64,000 nucleotides of DNA from Deltaproteobacteria bacterium (lineage in GTDB: Bacteria; Desulfobacterota; DSM-4660; Desulfatiglandales; HGW-15). The position numbers and the translations under genes were made by a program. This document shows, piece by piece, positions 7,380 to 14,986 of the stretch (positions are counted from its first letter, which is position 1; each line of letters starts with the position of its first letter). Location of the stretch: contig JAFDEF010000003.1 in the NCBI GenBank assembly GCA_019310485.1, forward strand, positions 1 through 64,000, read 5' to 3'. Under the pieces are notes generated by a model. It was not told where the DNA came from. It worked only from the letters and a program-made list of their open reading frames with translations, and made no database searches.

Positions 7380-8348
7380 TTAGCTTTTAGCGAACCCATT
7401 TACAATATGTGCTGCCTCTCTGATGATGCGTTCAAACAGTTCCTCTACAGTAGGTATATCGTGTGCCAGACCTATGCCCTCGCCACAAGAGATAATTCCA
7501 GCATCCAGGTCTCCGCTCTCATACATTTTCTTTGCGTTTTCTCCTCCAACGACCTTGAGGATCCCTGAAAAGTCCGCTCTCGCGTTTTCCAGCTCTACAC
7601 ATTTTTTGGCGGCTGCGTTTACCCAAACCCTGTGTGTCGCTCCTATAGAGCGCATGACCAGCATTGTGTCAAGTTCACTTGCCCGCACAAGGGCCTGCTT
7701 TAATTTCTCATGTATGGGGGCTTCTTGTGTGGCCAGAAGGCGCGTGCCGATAATCACCCCCTGGGCGCCAAGGGAGAGCACAGCAAGGAACCCCCTTCCA
7801 TCCGCAACTCCCCCTCCCCCTATGACAGGTATGTCTACAGAATCCACGACTCGGGGTACGAGCACGATGGTGCCGATATCCAGCTTTCCGGTTGCACCGC
7901 CGTTTTCATAACCAACAACAGTGACAATATCTGCTCCCATATCCTGGACCTTAAGGGCATAGCGGACTCCCACGCACTTGTGTATCCATATCATGCCAGC
8001 CTTCTTGAATCTTGCACACAAGTCCTCGGGCGCTGAATGACCGGATGTTTCAACTATTTTCACGTCCTTATCGATCAGAACGTCCAAATATTCGTTGTTG
8101 TCAATAGGACGCATGGCGGGAAATAGATTCAGATTCACGGCAAACGGCCTGTCGGTCAACTCCCTGGTACGGTCAAGTGCGCGGGCAAAGTCCTCGCGGC
8201 TCTGATAGATCGCGGATGCCAGAATACCCAGGCCCCCTGCATTGGAAATCGCAGCAACGAACTCAGGTGTTGTGATCCACATCATAGTACCGCCCACAAT
8301 AGGATACTTTATCCCCAGCATTTGCGTTAACTCGGTTTTGAACATCAC
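7380..8348 (-). CDS. NPD-family flavoprotein (2-nitropropane dioxygenase/FabK-like)
   Basis: A 322-residue TIM-barrel FMN protein. The N terminus (GIKYPIVGGTMMWITTPEFV, SNAGGLGILAS) and the FMN phosphate site (PVIGGGGVADGRG, LGAQGVIIGTRLLAT) are characteristic of the nitronate monooxygenase/FabK group. In true nitronate monooxygenases a catalytic His follows the GG of an EAGGH-like motif; here residues 148-154 read ENGGATG, with no His. So nitronate oxidation is unlikely, and a role as an enoyl reductase-like or other acyl-CoA-linked flavoprotein is more plausible. It sits between a crotonase and an NDP-sugar epimerase with gaps of 56 and 24 nt. Confidence 0.78.
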   Translation of the reverse strand: MMFKTELTQMLGIKYPIVGGTMMWITTPEFVAAISNAGGLGILASAIYQSREDFARALDRTRELTDRPFAVNLNLFPAMRPIDNNEYLDVLIDKDVKIVETSGHSAPEDLCARFKKAGMIWIHKCVGVRYALKVQDMGADIVTVVGYENGGATGKLDIGTIVLVPRVVDSVDIPVIGGGGVADGRGFLAVLSLGAQGVIIGTRLLATQEAPIHEKLKQALVRASELDTMLVMRSIGATHRVWVNAAAKKCVELENARADFSGILKVVGGENAKKMYESGDLDAGIISCGEGIGLAHDIPTVEELFERIIREAAHIVNGFAKS

Positions 8349-8372
8349 AAACCCCCTGTTGGATAATTACTT

Positions 8373-9341
8373 TTAGCTCTCGCTCTGTACCTTAACCTCC
8401 AGATATTCGGCTAGTCTTTTCAACCCTTCATCAAAACTGTAATCAAAATCAAGGCCCGTATCCCTTAGCTTCTGAATCTCAGCTTGGGAGTGTTTAATAT
8501 CTCCTTTCCTGGGTTCAACAAAGTTCACATCAATATCTGCACCAAGCACTTCCCTGACCTTATGGGCAAGCTCAAGGATGCTCGTACTACTGCCGTATCC
8601 AACGTTGAAAACCTCCCCTCTTATGCCCGGCTCCTCAGCGAGGTGCAACCACGCCTTTACCGCATCCTTCACGTAGATAAAATCCCTGGTTTGTTTCCCG
8701 TCTCCGTAGATTTCCAGCGAAGAATTTATCCCGTTTTTACTTGCCATTGCCCTTTCAAAAAATATGGATATCACGCCCGAGTAAGGAGATGAAGGATCCT
8801 GCCTTTCCCCAAATACGTTAAAAAACCTGCATGCGACTGCGGGAACGTTAAATGAGTCGTTAAAAATTCTGAGGTAGTGCTCACCCGCAAGCTTGTCCGC
8901 ACCGTAGGGACTTAACGGAACCGGGAGAAAATCCTCTCGTACCGGAACCCTATTCGGGTTTCCATATACTGAAGCAGAGCTGGCATACACAAACTTCTTT
9001 AGGGCCAAATCTTTGAAGGTATCCAGCAGGAAGAGAGTCCCCTGAAAGTTCACCCTGTGCGTATTAACGGGATCTTGCATTGAGAGTGGAACAGCAGGAA
9101 CAGCGGCCAGGTGAAAAACATAGTCGAGATCGGCATGCTGGTTTTTGATATTCCTGAGCAGGGCCCTGTCTGTGATATCGCCCTCAAGGAATTCCACGCC
9201 CGAGTCTGACAAAGGAAGATTCTCTTTCCTTCCTGTAGAGAGATTGTCGAGAACAACAACCTTTGATTTTTTCTCCAAACAGGCCTCAACAAGGTGTGAA
9301 CCGATAAAACCAGCCCCTCCGGTAACCAGACATTTGGTCAT
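8373..9341 (-). CDS. NAD-dependent UDP-sugar 4-epimerase (extended SDR)
   Basis: A 322-residue extended short-chain dehydrogenase/reductase. The Rossmann start TGGAGFIGSHL, the NAD-binding Asp in VVLDNLSTG, the catalytic YxxxK (SPYGADKLAGEHY) preceded by SSASVYG, and the substrate segment KQTRDFIYVKDAVKAW fit UDP-glucose/GlcNAc 4-epimerases of the WbpP/GalE type. It would interconvert UDP-sugars for surface polysaccharide in the cytoplasm. The exact substrate cannot be read from sequence. It is the first gene of the minus-strand run 9341-5488; the intergenic space upstream carries heptanucleotide repeats. Confidence 0.88.
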   Translation of the reverse strand: MTKCLVTGGAGFIGSHLVEACLEKKSKVVVLDNLSTGRKENLPLSDSGVEFLEGDITDRALLRNIKNQHADLDYVFHLAAVPAVPLSMQDPVNTHRVNFQGTLFLLDTFKDLALKKFVYASSASVYGNPNRVPVREDFLPVPLSPYGADKLAGEHYLRIFNDSFNVPAVACRFFNVFGERQDPSSPYSGVISIFFERAMASKNGINSSLEIYGDGKQTRDFIYVKDAVKAWLHLAEEPGIRGEVFNVGYGSSTSILELAHKVREVLGADIDVNFVEPRKGDIKHSQAEIQKLRDTGLDFDYSFDEGLKRLAEYLEVKVQSES

Positions 9342-9825
9342 TACTCAGCTTCCCCTTGCTCAAAAACAATATCATATCTCAATCCACAATTCATTACAAT
9401 AACGCCGAATCGCGAAACATCTTTAAAGGTACGCTATTCGGCTCGTGGGCCCGGGGGGGGAGTCTTTGTGATCGGAGCAAAGACACAAAGGTTGGAGGTT
9501 TGAGGTCTGAGGTCTGAGGCAAAAGCAGTCGGCATCATCGCCAAACACCTGAGTGCTCAGCGCCGCTGCCGTAGCGGTTGTGGATATGCTGCTAAAAGGG
9601 GTGATCAAAGCCTCTGGCGTGAGCTTGGCCAAATGCTAGTGGGGAAGATAACACTCTGATAAAATATTAGAAGGCGTTTTGCGGTTGATCATTTTTGAAA
9701 TTTCTTGTAAAGTGCCGACCTGAGGTAATCAGGGCCACTTGTTGTTTCAGCAAGCAAAGAAACCTTTCTAACAAAACCCTTTGCATAACAACTTCTCAAT
9801 ATCTAGTGAAAGGAGCTATCAGGAA
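9342..9825. other. Divergent intergenic region, no supported gene
   Basis: This 484-nt gap separates the epimerase and SCP2 genes. It contains a short heptanucleotide tandem repeat (9490-9517). Short reading frames on both strands here (about 50-70 codons) look unlike protein and partly just translate the repeat. Confidence 0.5.
9490..9517. repeat. Heptanucleotide tandem repeat
   Basis: Four 7-bp units in a row read GGTTGGA, GGTTTGA, GGTCTGA, GGTCTGA, the last two identical. It lies in noncoding DNA between divergent genes. Confidence 0.7.
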
Positions 9826-10152
9826 ATGTCGGTTACAAGTGCGAGCGAAGTTTTTGACAACTTACCAGGACTTTTTAATAGCGATGCCGCCAAAGATTTA
9901 GATGCCGTATTTCAGTTTGAGATCGATGGCGAAGGCGGGGGCACATGGAATGTCGAGGTAAAGGGCGGGGCATGCAAGGTGCACCAAGGGAGCCACAACG
10001 CTCCTTCGGTCACGCTCAGCATGTCTTCAGAAACATTGCTTGCAATGGCAAACAAGGAAATGAACGGCATGCAGGCTTTTATGAGCGGGAAACTTAAAGT
10101 GGCAGGAGACATCCTCCTCGCTCAAAAGATGGCCGAGCTTTTTTCTCTCTAA
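9826..10152 (+). CDS. SCP2 sterol-carrier domain protein
   Basis: A 108-residue cytoplasmic protein made of one SCP2 domain: DLDAVFQFEIDGEGGGTWNV, then the strand VTLSMSSETLLAMANKEMNG and the closing helix QAFMSGKLKVAGDILLAQKM, which is the family signature. Such domains bind lipids or acyl-CoAs in a hydrophobic tunnel. The start is set at ATG 9826 because AAAGGAG lies 11 nt upstream; an in-frame ATG at 9781 would add 15 atypical residues. It may serve acyl-CoA metabolism, like the crotonase nearby, but it is transcribed in the other direction. Confidence 0.88.
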   Translation: MSVTSASEVFDNLPGLFNSDAAKDLDAVFQFEIDGEGGGTWNVEVKGGACKVHQGSHNAPSVTLSMSSETLLAMANKEMNGMQAFMSGKLKVAGDILLAQKMAELFSL

Positions 10153-10216
10153 TAAGGACTTGATGCCTGCTTTCAAAGGTTTCCAAACGGGGCTTGAGAA
10201 ATGGCGGGCGTTGCTT

Positions 10217-11083
10217 TTACTTGATTTTCTTTTTGATCCCGATCACGTTAGGAATCTCAAATCCAGGGCCCTGAGATTCCCTGCTCCGATCGTTCGTGCA
10301 TACCCCAATCAACGTTATTTCCCTTGCGCCCCTTTTGAAATAAAGCGCAGCCTGAGGCCCCCCTTCTACGTACATGGCTTCAGTAATATGAACTGGAAGC
10401 GAGAGAAGCTCATTAATCAGGTCGTGAACCGAAAGCAGTGACTGGCTTAGCATAAATAACACATGCCCGTCCCTGTCCATACCGACCGCTGCACTGCAAA
10501 AAATCTCTCCCTTTTGTGGCCACCCTTTTTTCTCCCCATTTGCGATCATCCTGTAGCTCTGAACCACGCTATGGTACCGTGCTATTATGTTCCGCCAGCC
10601 CTTCACTGATCTAGTATCTACCATTTGTACTGCGGGCATGGTTGCATCCACAGGGTTAAAAACAAAAAATGCGCCCAGTTTTTTGCTGATTCGTCCGTTA
10701 TTAATGTGTCGGTAGTTTCTCATGTAGCCAATGTTCCTGAGAAAATCCCGATCCTGGTACATACCAGCATTGATAGCGGCCACAAGCGAGAATTCCTGTG
10801 CCCACTGCCTTAGGGTGCGGGACTTTTGGCCATGCTCCGATGCGCACAAAAGCTCAAAAGAGTAATATGCCGGATCAATTTTGAGAATTGTAATTTTCCC
10901 TTTGCACGACTTTGGCTCTGACACCGGGTCAAACGAGGCTATGCAAAGACCCGTATCAAGCTTCTCCCAGATATCGCTTCTCGAATAAGCGACACCACGA
11001 GCTAGGAGCAAGAAAGAGACAATCGCAAATACTCCAGCCCACCTGGGGTAAATTTTCTTCCGGCTCGCCATCTCCGTGTTCAC
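10217..11083 (-). CDS. Exported phosphodiester glycosidase (NAGPA domain) family protein
   Basis: A 288-residue protein with an N-terminal signal or anchor (residues about 14-33, WAGVFAIVSFLLLARGVAYS). The following domain fits the PF09992-type phosphodiester glycosidase fold: LVAAINAGMYQ near residue 100, a mid-domain AVGMDRDGHVLFM and YVEGGPQAALYF, which corresponds to the 'DGGGSxxL' signature but with E in place of D. Members cleave or bind sugar phosphodiesters, or modify surface polymers; the substrate here is unknown. The start codon is GTG at 11083; an ATG four codons later is an alternative. Confidence 0.7.
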   Translation of the reverse strand: MNTEMASRKKIYPRWAGVFAIVSFLLLARGVAYSRSDIWEKLDTGLCIASFDPVSEPKSCKGKITILKIDPAYYSFELLCASEHGQKSRTLRQWAQEFSLVAAINAGMYQDRDFLRNIGYMRNYRHINNGRISKKLGAFFVFNPVDATMPAVQMVDTRSVKGWRNIIARYHSVVQSYRMIANGEKKGWPQKGEIFCSAAVGMDRDGHVLFMLSQSLLSVHDLINELLSLPVHITEAMYVEGGPQAALYFKRGAREITLIGVCTNDRSRESQGPGFEIPNVIGIKKKIK

Positions 11084-11595
11084 TTTACTGTGCTTCTGGG
11101 ACTAGTGGTAAGAAGTCCAATTAACAAAAAAATCTTCACCCCTTCCTTGTACCTGACCTGATGAGCTAATCCTAGCCTTATTCACGGTCTTTCACAAGGT
11201 TTTGTGCAATCTCCCCCCACTCTGAAAAAATCGCCTTAGGATGAAGCACCTGATTAGTTCACTTAGGGCAGGGGCAGAAGAAAAAGTGTCATCCTGGATC
11301 TCTTGCCCCATATTTGGCAAAGAGAGTGCCTGTGCAAAACAGGGAGAAAGCATAAGAATAGTCAAATAGAACTTAATCGGGCAAAATTAACTAAACTTTG
11401 GGATTCTTGACAAACCAGAATTAATTAGATAAAATTTTCACAATTTTCGTTTCATTTTCAGGCATTCAGCCTTTTTTAGAAAAGCGACTTGCTCCACGGT
11501 GCTCGTATGGCGCCAGGTAATGAGTTCCGTACAGAAAAAATGACACTTTTTGGGTGCCTAAACTTTGCAAATTCGGGAAGGGAGTTTTCAAGAAA
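11084..11595. other. Divergent intergenic region with strong promoter and distant inverted repeat
   Basis: This region of about 510 nt lacks a supported gene. It holds a near-consensus promoter at 11407-11435. It also holds a perfect 12-bp inverted pair, AAAAAGTGTCAT (11281-11292) and ATGACACTTTTT (11540-11551), that brackets the promoter. Confidence 0.6.
11407..11435 (+). promoter_or_regulatory. Near-consensus sigma70 promoter for the TPR gene
   Basis: TTGACA (11407-11412) and TAAAAT (11430-11435) are separated by exactly 17 bp of AT-rich sequence. Transcription from about 11442 would give a leader of about 150 nt to the ATG at 11596. Confidence 0.75.
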
Positions 11596-12552
11596 ATGAA
11601 AGATCACGTCAAGAGATTGTCCATATTCTTTGCACTGTTAGTATTCCTTGGCCCAGTTACCTGGGTCTCGGCCGATCAATCGCTCACGGAGTTTCTTTAC
11701 CTCAAGAACGGGACGAAAATAAAATGTGACGCCGTGTGGAAAGGCATGGGAGACTTTATCTGGTGCAGCAAATCCCACAACGTAAAAGGATATCCTGCCG
11801 CAGATGTGGACATCACAAAGACATTTCTCCTTCAACCCCACATAAACAAGAGGCTCCAAAAGAGCCTGAGCTGCTTTAGAAGCGAAGATTGGGATAGTGC
11901 CATAGCTTCCGCTTCCGAGACCCTGCTGCTTGATCCCGACAATGAGTTCGCGCTGACCAACAGGGCCGGAGCTTACGACATGAAGGGATTGTTCCGGAAG
12001 GCCATAGAGGACTGCAACAAAGCAATCAAGATTAATCCGCGTTATGGTCTTGCTTATAACAATAGAGGATTCGCGCTTGAAATGCTGGGAGAATCATACC
12101 ATGCCGGCACCGACTATGAGACAAGCTGTCGGCTTGGATGCGAGCTGGGTTGCAAAAACTACGAACGGCTGGTGGTCAACAGAAAGAGCTTTGATACCAA
12201 GCCACTTGTTGAAAAATACCTTGACCGCAGCCTCGAAAGCTTCCAAAAGGGAGAATGGGATAGGGCAATCAGCGCAGCGTCAAGTGCTCTCTCATTTGAT
12301 CCGCAAAACTTTGTTGCATATACCAACCGTGCTGCGGCATATTGTAAGAAGGGTATGCTTATGAAAGCTCTGGACGATTGTAACAGTGCCATACGCATTA
12401 AGCCTGACTTTGCCCTTGCCCGCAATAATCGGGGCTATGCCTTGGAGTTAATGGGAGAGCGCAATGCGGCCCTTGTTGAATACGATAAAAGCTGCAAAAT
12501 GGGTAGTGAGCTCGGATGTGAAAACTATAAAAGGCTGGCGGGGGAAAAATGA
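11596..12552 (+). CDS. Exported TPR protein with tandemly duplicated module
   Basis: A 318-residue protein. The ATG at 11596 is chosen over one 14 codons earlier because GGGAAGGGAG precedes it and a signal peptide then starts at once (MKDHVKRLSIFFALLVFLG...VSA-DQ). After a short beta region (LYLKNGTKIKCDAVWKGMGD) come two copies of a module of about 105 residues. Each has three TPR-like helix pairs (DWDSAIASASETLLLDP / EWDRAISAASSALSFDP; ALTNRAGAY / AYTNRAAAY; GLAYNNRGFALEMLGE / ALARNNRGYALELMGE). Each ends in a cysteine signature SC-x-LGCELGCKNYERL / SC-x-MGSELGCENYKRL. TPR repeats mediate protein contacts; the role is unknown. The gene converges on hdrB. Confidence 0.8.
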   Translation: MKDHVKRLSIFFALLVFLGPVTWVSADQSLTEFLYLKNGTKIKCDAVWKGMGDFIWCSKSHNVKGYPAADVDITKTFLLQPHINKRLQKSLSCFRSEDWDSAIASASETLLLDPDNEFALTNRAGAYDMKGLFRKAIEDCNKAIKINPRYGLAYNNRGFALEMLGESYHAGTDYETSCRLGCELGCKNYERLVVNRKSFDTKPLVEKYLDRSLESFQKGEWDRAISAASSALSFDPQNFVAYTNRAAAYCKKGMLMKALDDCNSAIRIKPDFALARNNRGYALELMGERNAALVEYDKSCKMGSELGCENYKRLAGEK

Positions 12553-12587
12553 GCATACCGTCAAGAATTGCAAGGAAGGCTTTGGCA

Positions 12588-13472
12588 TCACTTTTCCTGC
12601 TCGTAGAATCTTGCCAGAAGTTCCTTGGTCTTCACCACGTTCATATTCAGGCCGAGTTCTTTTCTTTCAAACCCCATTGCTATGCCAAGTATCTGAGTTA
12701 GATATAAAACAGGCAATTTGTAACTCCTTTCAAATTCGGCCTCAATGCTTTTCTGATTGCTATCGTACATGACTGAGCAGAAAGGACATACCAGATTCAT
12801 AGCGTCAGCACCGGCTTCCGTAATATCATCCAGTTTCCCTTTTGCCACGGAAAGGGCCACCTTTTCATCCACAGGAAGCACAGGCCCTCCACAGCACCTT
12901 TTCTTATTGGCATAGTCTACTACAGTAGCTCCCGTCAGAGCTACCAGCTCATCAAGGGTGTGTGGGTCTTCAACCTGGTCAAAGTTATCGTAGATTTCTG
13001 ACGGCTTGATATAATGGCAACCGTAGTGATTTGCTATGCGAAGCCCTTCAAGATTCCTCTTCAAATGCTTCTTTAATTCTTCCCGGCCAATCTCTTCGTA
13101 GAGAATGCGGGCAAAGTGCCTGACCTTGACCTTGCCCTCGTAGTTAAGGCCCAGCCTTGAGAGCACAGTGTTGACGGCAGCTCTGCGTTCCTTGTCATTT
13201 GCCAGTTCATGGGCGACCTCTGTTAAGGCAGAAGTGCAGGAGCTACACAGCGAGCAGACGTCTAGGCCTTGTTTCTCGGCAAGGGCCAGGTTGTAGGCCC
13301 CCAGTAGCGTGGCCGATTCTTGATCAGAACTCTTGACAGGAAAGCCACAGCAGATGAACTCTTCCACGTCAACAAGCTCTATGCCCAGCTCCTGGGCAAC
13401 CTTTCTGGCAGAGAGTTCATAGTTTCTGGATCTGGCAGGTATGGTGCACCCTAAGAAAAGGGCATATTTCAT
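12588..13472 (-). CDS. hdrB: Heterodisulfide reductase subunit B-like protein
   Basis: A 294-residue HdrB homologue with two CCG domains. The first has FICCGFP and CSLCSSCTSAL; the second has HYGCHYIKPSE, KKRCCGGPVLP and CPFCSVMY. In HdrB these cysteines bind two noncubane [4Fe-4S] clusters that reduce disulfides. In bacteria without coenzyme M the natural disulfide or acceptor is not known. It is the last gene of an operon with hdrA, a flavin subunit and hdrC, 11 nt downstream of hdrC, and is expected to be cytoplasmic. There is no sign of truncation; length is normal. Confidence 0.93.
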   Translation of the reverse strand: MKYALFLGCTIPARSRNYELSARKVAQELGIELVDVEEFICCGFPVKSSDQESATLLGAYNLALAEKQGLDVCSLCSSCTSALTEVAHELANDKERRAAVNTVLSRLGLNYEGKVKVRHFARILYEEIGREELKKHLKRNLEGLRIANHYGCHYIKPSEIYDNFDQVEDPHTLDELVALTGATVVDYANKKRCCGGPVLPVDEKVALSVAKGKLDDITEAGADAMNLVCPFCSVMYDSNQKSIEAEFERSYKLPVLYLTQILGIAMGFERKELGLNMNVVKTKELLARFYEQEK

Positions 13473-13483
13473 GGCAGATTACC

Positions 13484-13957
13484 TCATTGTTCGGGAAACA
13501 GTTCTTTGACTACCCCACATGTGGTGGGCAGTGACGGAAGACCGATCTTGTTCCGTTTCTTGTTGTCAAATTCATCAAGCGGGTAGATGCGTCCATGACC
13601 CTTTATTAGATCACGCTGAGCCCTTATCCCCGCAGGGGCGTATCCTTCCTTTGCGGCCAGGTTTTTCAAAAGGGTCATAAACTCTGTTATGCTAACCCCC
13701 TGGGGACACCTTTCCTGGCACGCATAACAGCTGGAGCAAAGCCAGATAAAATCCCTTTCAAGAACCTGTCTTCTCAGGCCATAAAGTGCCATACGGATAA
13801 TTCGATATGGGCTGAACTTGTTGTTTACGATACTTATGGGGCAGCTTGCGGTGCAGGTGCGGCACGTAAAGCAGGCAACAATTTTCTCTCCACCCGGCTG
13901 AGCGGCAAGCTCCTTAATAAACTTTGGATCTGCTTCTCTCAAGTCAATATCAGCCAT
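13484..13957 (-). CDS. hdrC: Heterodisulfide reductase subunit C-like protein
   Basis: A 157-residue small iron-sulfur subunit with two [4Fe-4S] motifs, CFTCRTCTASCP (about residue 29) and CSSCYACQERCPQG (about 73). The bent helix between them is typical (IVNNKFSPYRIIRMALYG). HdrC wires electrons between HdrA and HdrB. AAAGAGG lies upstream of its ATG. It lies 11 nt before hdrB and 98 nt after the flavin subunit gene. Confidence 0.93.
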   Translation of the reverse strand: MADIDLREADPKFIKELAAQPGGEKIVACFTCRTCTASCPISIVNNKFSPYRIIRMALYGLRRQVLERDFIWLCSSCYACQERCPQGVSITEFMTLLKNLAAKEGYAPAGIRAQRDLIKGHGRIYPLDEFDNKKRNKIGLPSLPTTCGVVKELFPEQ

Positions 13958-14055
13958 CTAATAACCTCTTTAACTAACAATGTGCCTGCTTGATGCATGA
14001 TTCCATGCTCCTGATGAAAATTCCTTCGCCCAGCAGCCTGTCCGAAAACTGCCTC

Positions 14056-14898
14056 CTAGTACTCTGGAGGAAGAGCCCTCAGCTCCTGAAGGGAAAACAC
14101 AGGCCCTTCCTTACACACGTACCTTTCGCCGATGTTGCAGCGCCCGCACATGCCTATACCACACTTCATCCTCATTTCAAGGGAAACAATAACCCTTTCG
14201 GGAGGAAACCCTACTTCTTCCAAAACCGGCTGAGTAAAACGGATCATTATCGGCGGCCCGCAGACTATGGCAATTGCATTGTTTGCGCTTTTGATTTTTT
14301 CTTTTGCAATTGCCGGTACAAATCCCACATTATATTTCCATGAAGGATCATCCGTGGCATCGACCGTAATATGCACATCTATGTCATCCCGCTTCTCCCA
14401 TTGAGTGAGCTCCTCTTTGTAAAGAAGCATCCCCGGACTCCTTGCTCCGTACACCACAGTGATATCCCTGAATTTCTTCCGATTGGACGGATCGAGCATG
14501 TAGACAATACTTGATCTCAAAGTTGTAAACGCAAAACCCCCTCCAATTATGACAACGTTTCTCCCTTCCATCCGATCCCATGGATACCAGTTCCCAAGAG
14601 GTCCTCGAACACCGAGTACATCTCCTTCTCTCATTTTATGAAGGCACTTGGTGACAAGGCCCACCTCGTTAACAGTAAAGGATAAAAATCCCTTCTCCGT
14701 AGGAGACGATGCTATGCCGATAGGCACCTCTCCTTTTCCTGCCAGGGAAAGCTCCGCAAACTGTCCCGGCTTATAGACAAACTTTTCCCCCTGTTCCGGA
14801 TCCAGGAAAACAAGCCTGAATGTTTTCAAGGATTCATCTTCGGTTTCCGTAATGATTTTATCTATACGAACCGGATAGGGAAGGTAAGGATTCTTCAA
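14056..14898 (-). CDS. FAD/NAD(P)-binding oxidoreductase subunit of the Hdr operon
   Basis: A 280-residue ferredoxin-NADP reductase-like protein. An FAD domain (residues about 8-105; FVYKPGQFAELSL, PIGIASSPTE) is followed by a nucleotide domain (VVIIGGGFAFTTLRSSIVYM, IVCGPPIMIRF). The C terminus carries a PyrK/AsrB-type [2Fe-2S] set, MKCGIGMCGRCNIGERYVC. Proteins of this type (sulfhydrogenase gamma, AsrB, FloxA-like) pass electrons between NAD(P)H and iron-sulfur partners. In this operon it is the probable NAD(H) port to HdrA. The start is TTG at 14898, with GAGGAGAC upstream. No mvhD-like linker gene is present, so it may contact HdrA directly. Confidence 0.88.
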   Translation of the reverse strand: MKNPYLPYPVRIDKIITETEDESLKTFRLVFLDPEQGEKFVYKPGQFAELSLAGKGEVPIGIASSPTEKGFLSFTVNEVGLVTKCLHKMREGDVLGVRGPLGNWYPWDRMEGRNVVIIGGGFAFTTLRSSIVYMLDPSNRKKFRDITVVYGARSPGMLLYKEELTQWEKRDDIDVHITVDATDDPSWKYNVGFVPAIAKEKIKSANNAIAIVCGPPIMIRFTQPVLEEVGFPPERVIVSLEMRMKCGIGMCGRCNIGERYVCKEGPVFSLQELRALPPEY

Positions 14899-14986
14899 CC
14901 TTTTGTCTCCTCTCCTGAATCGTAGTCCAAAGCCCCTCTCTTTATCTCTTCAAATATTCCCCTCAAGAGAAAAGAGTCGAAACCTG

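Noticed and set aside
9423-9632. 69-residue minus-strand reading frame
   Set aside because: Part of it just translates the GGTCTGA-type repeat and it has no recognisable domain or ribosome-binding site.
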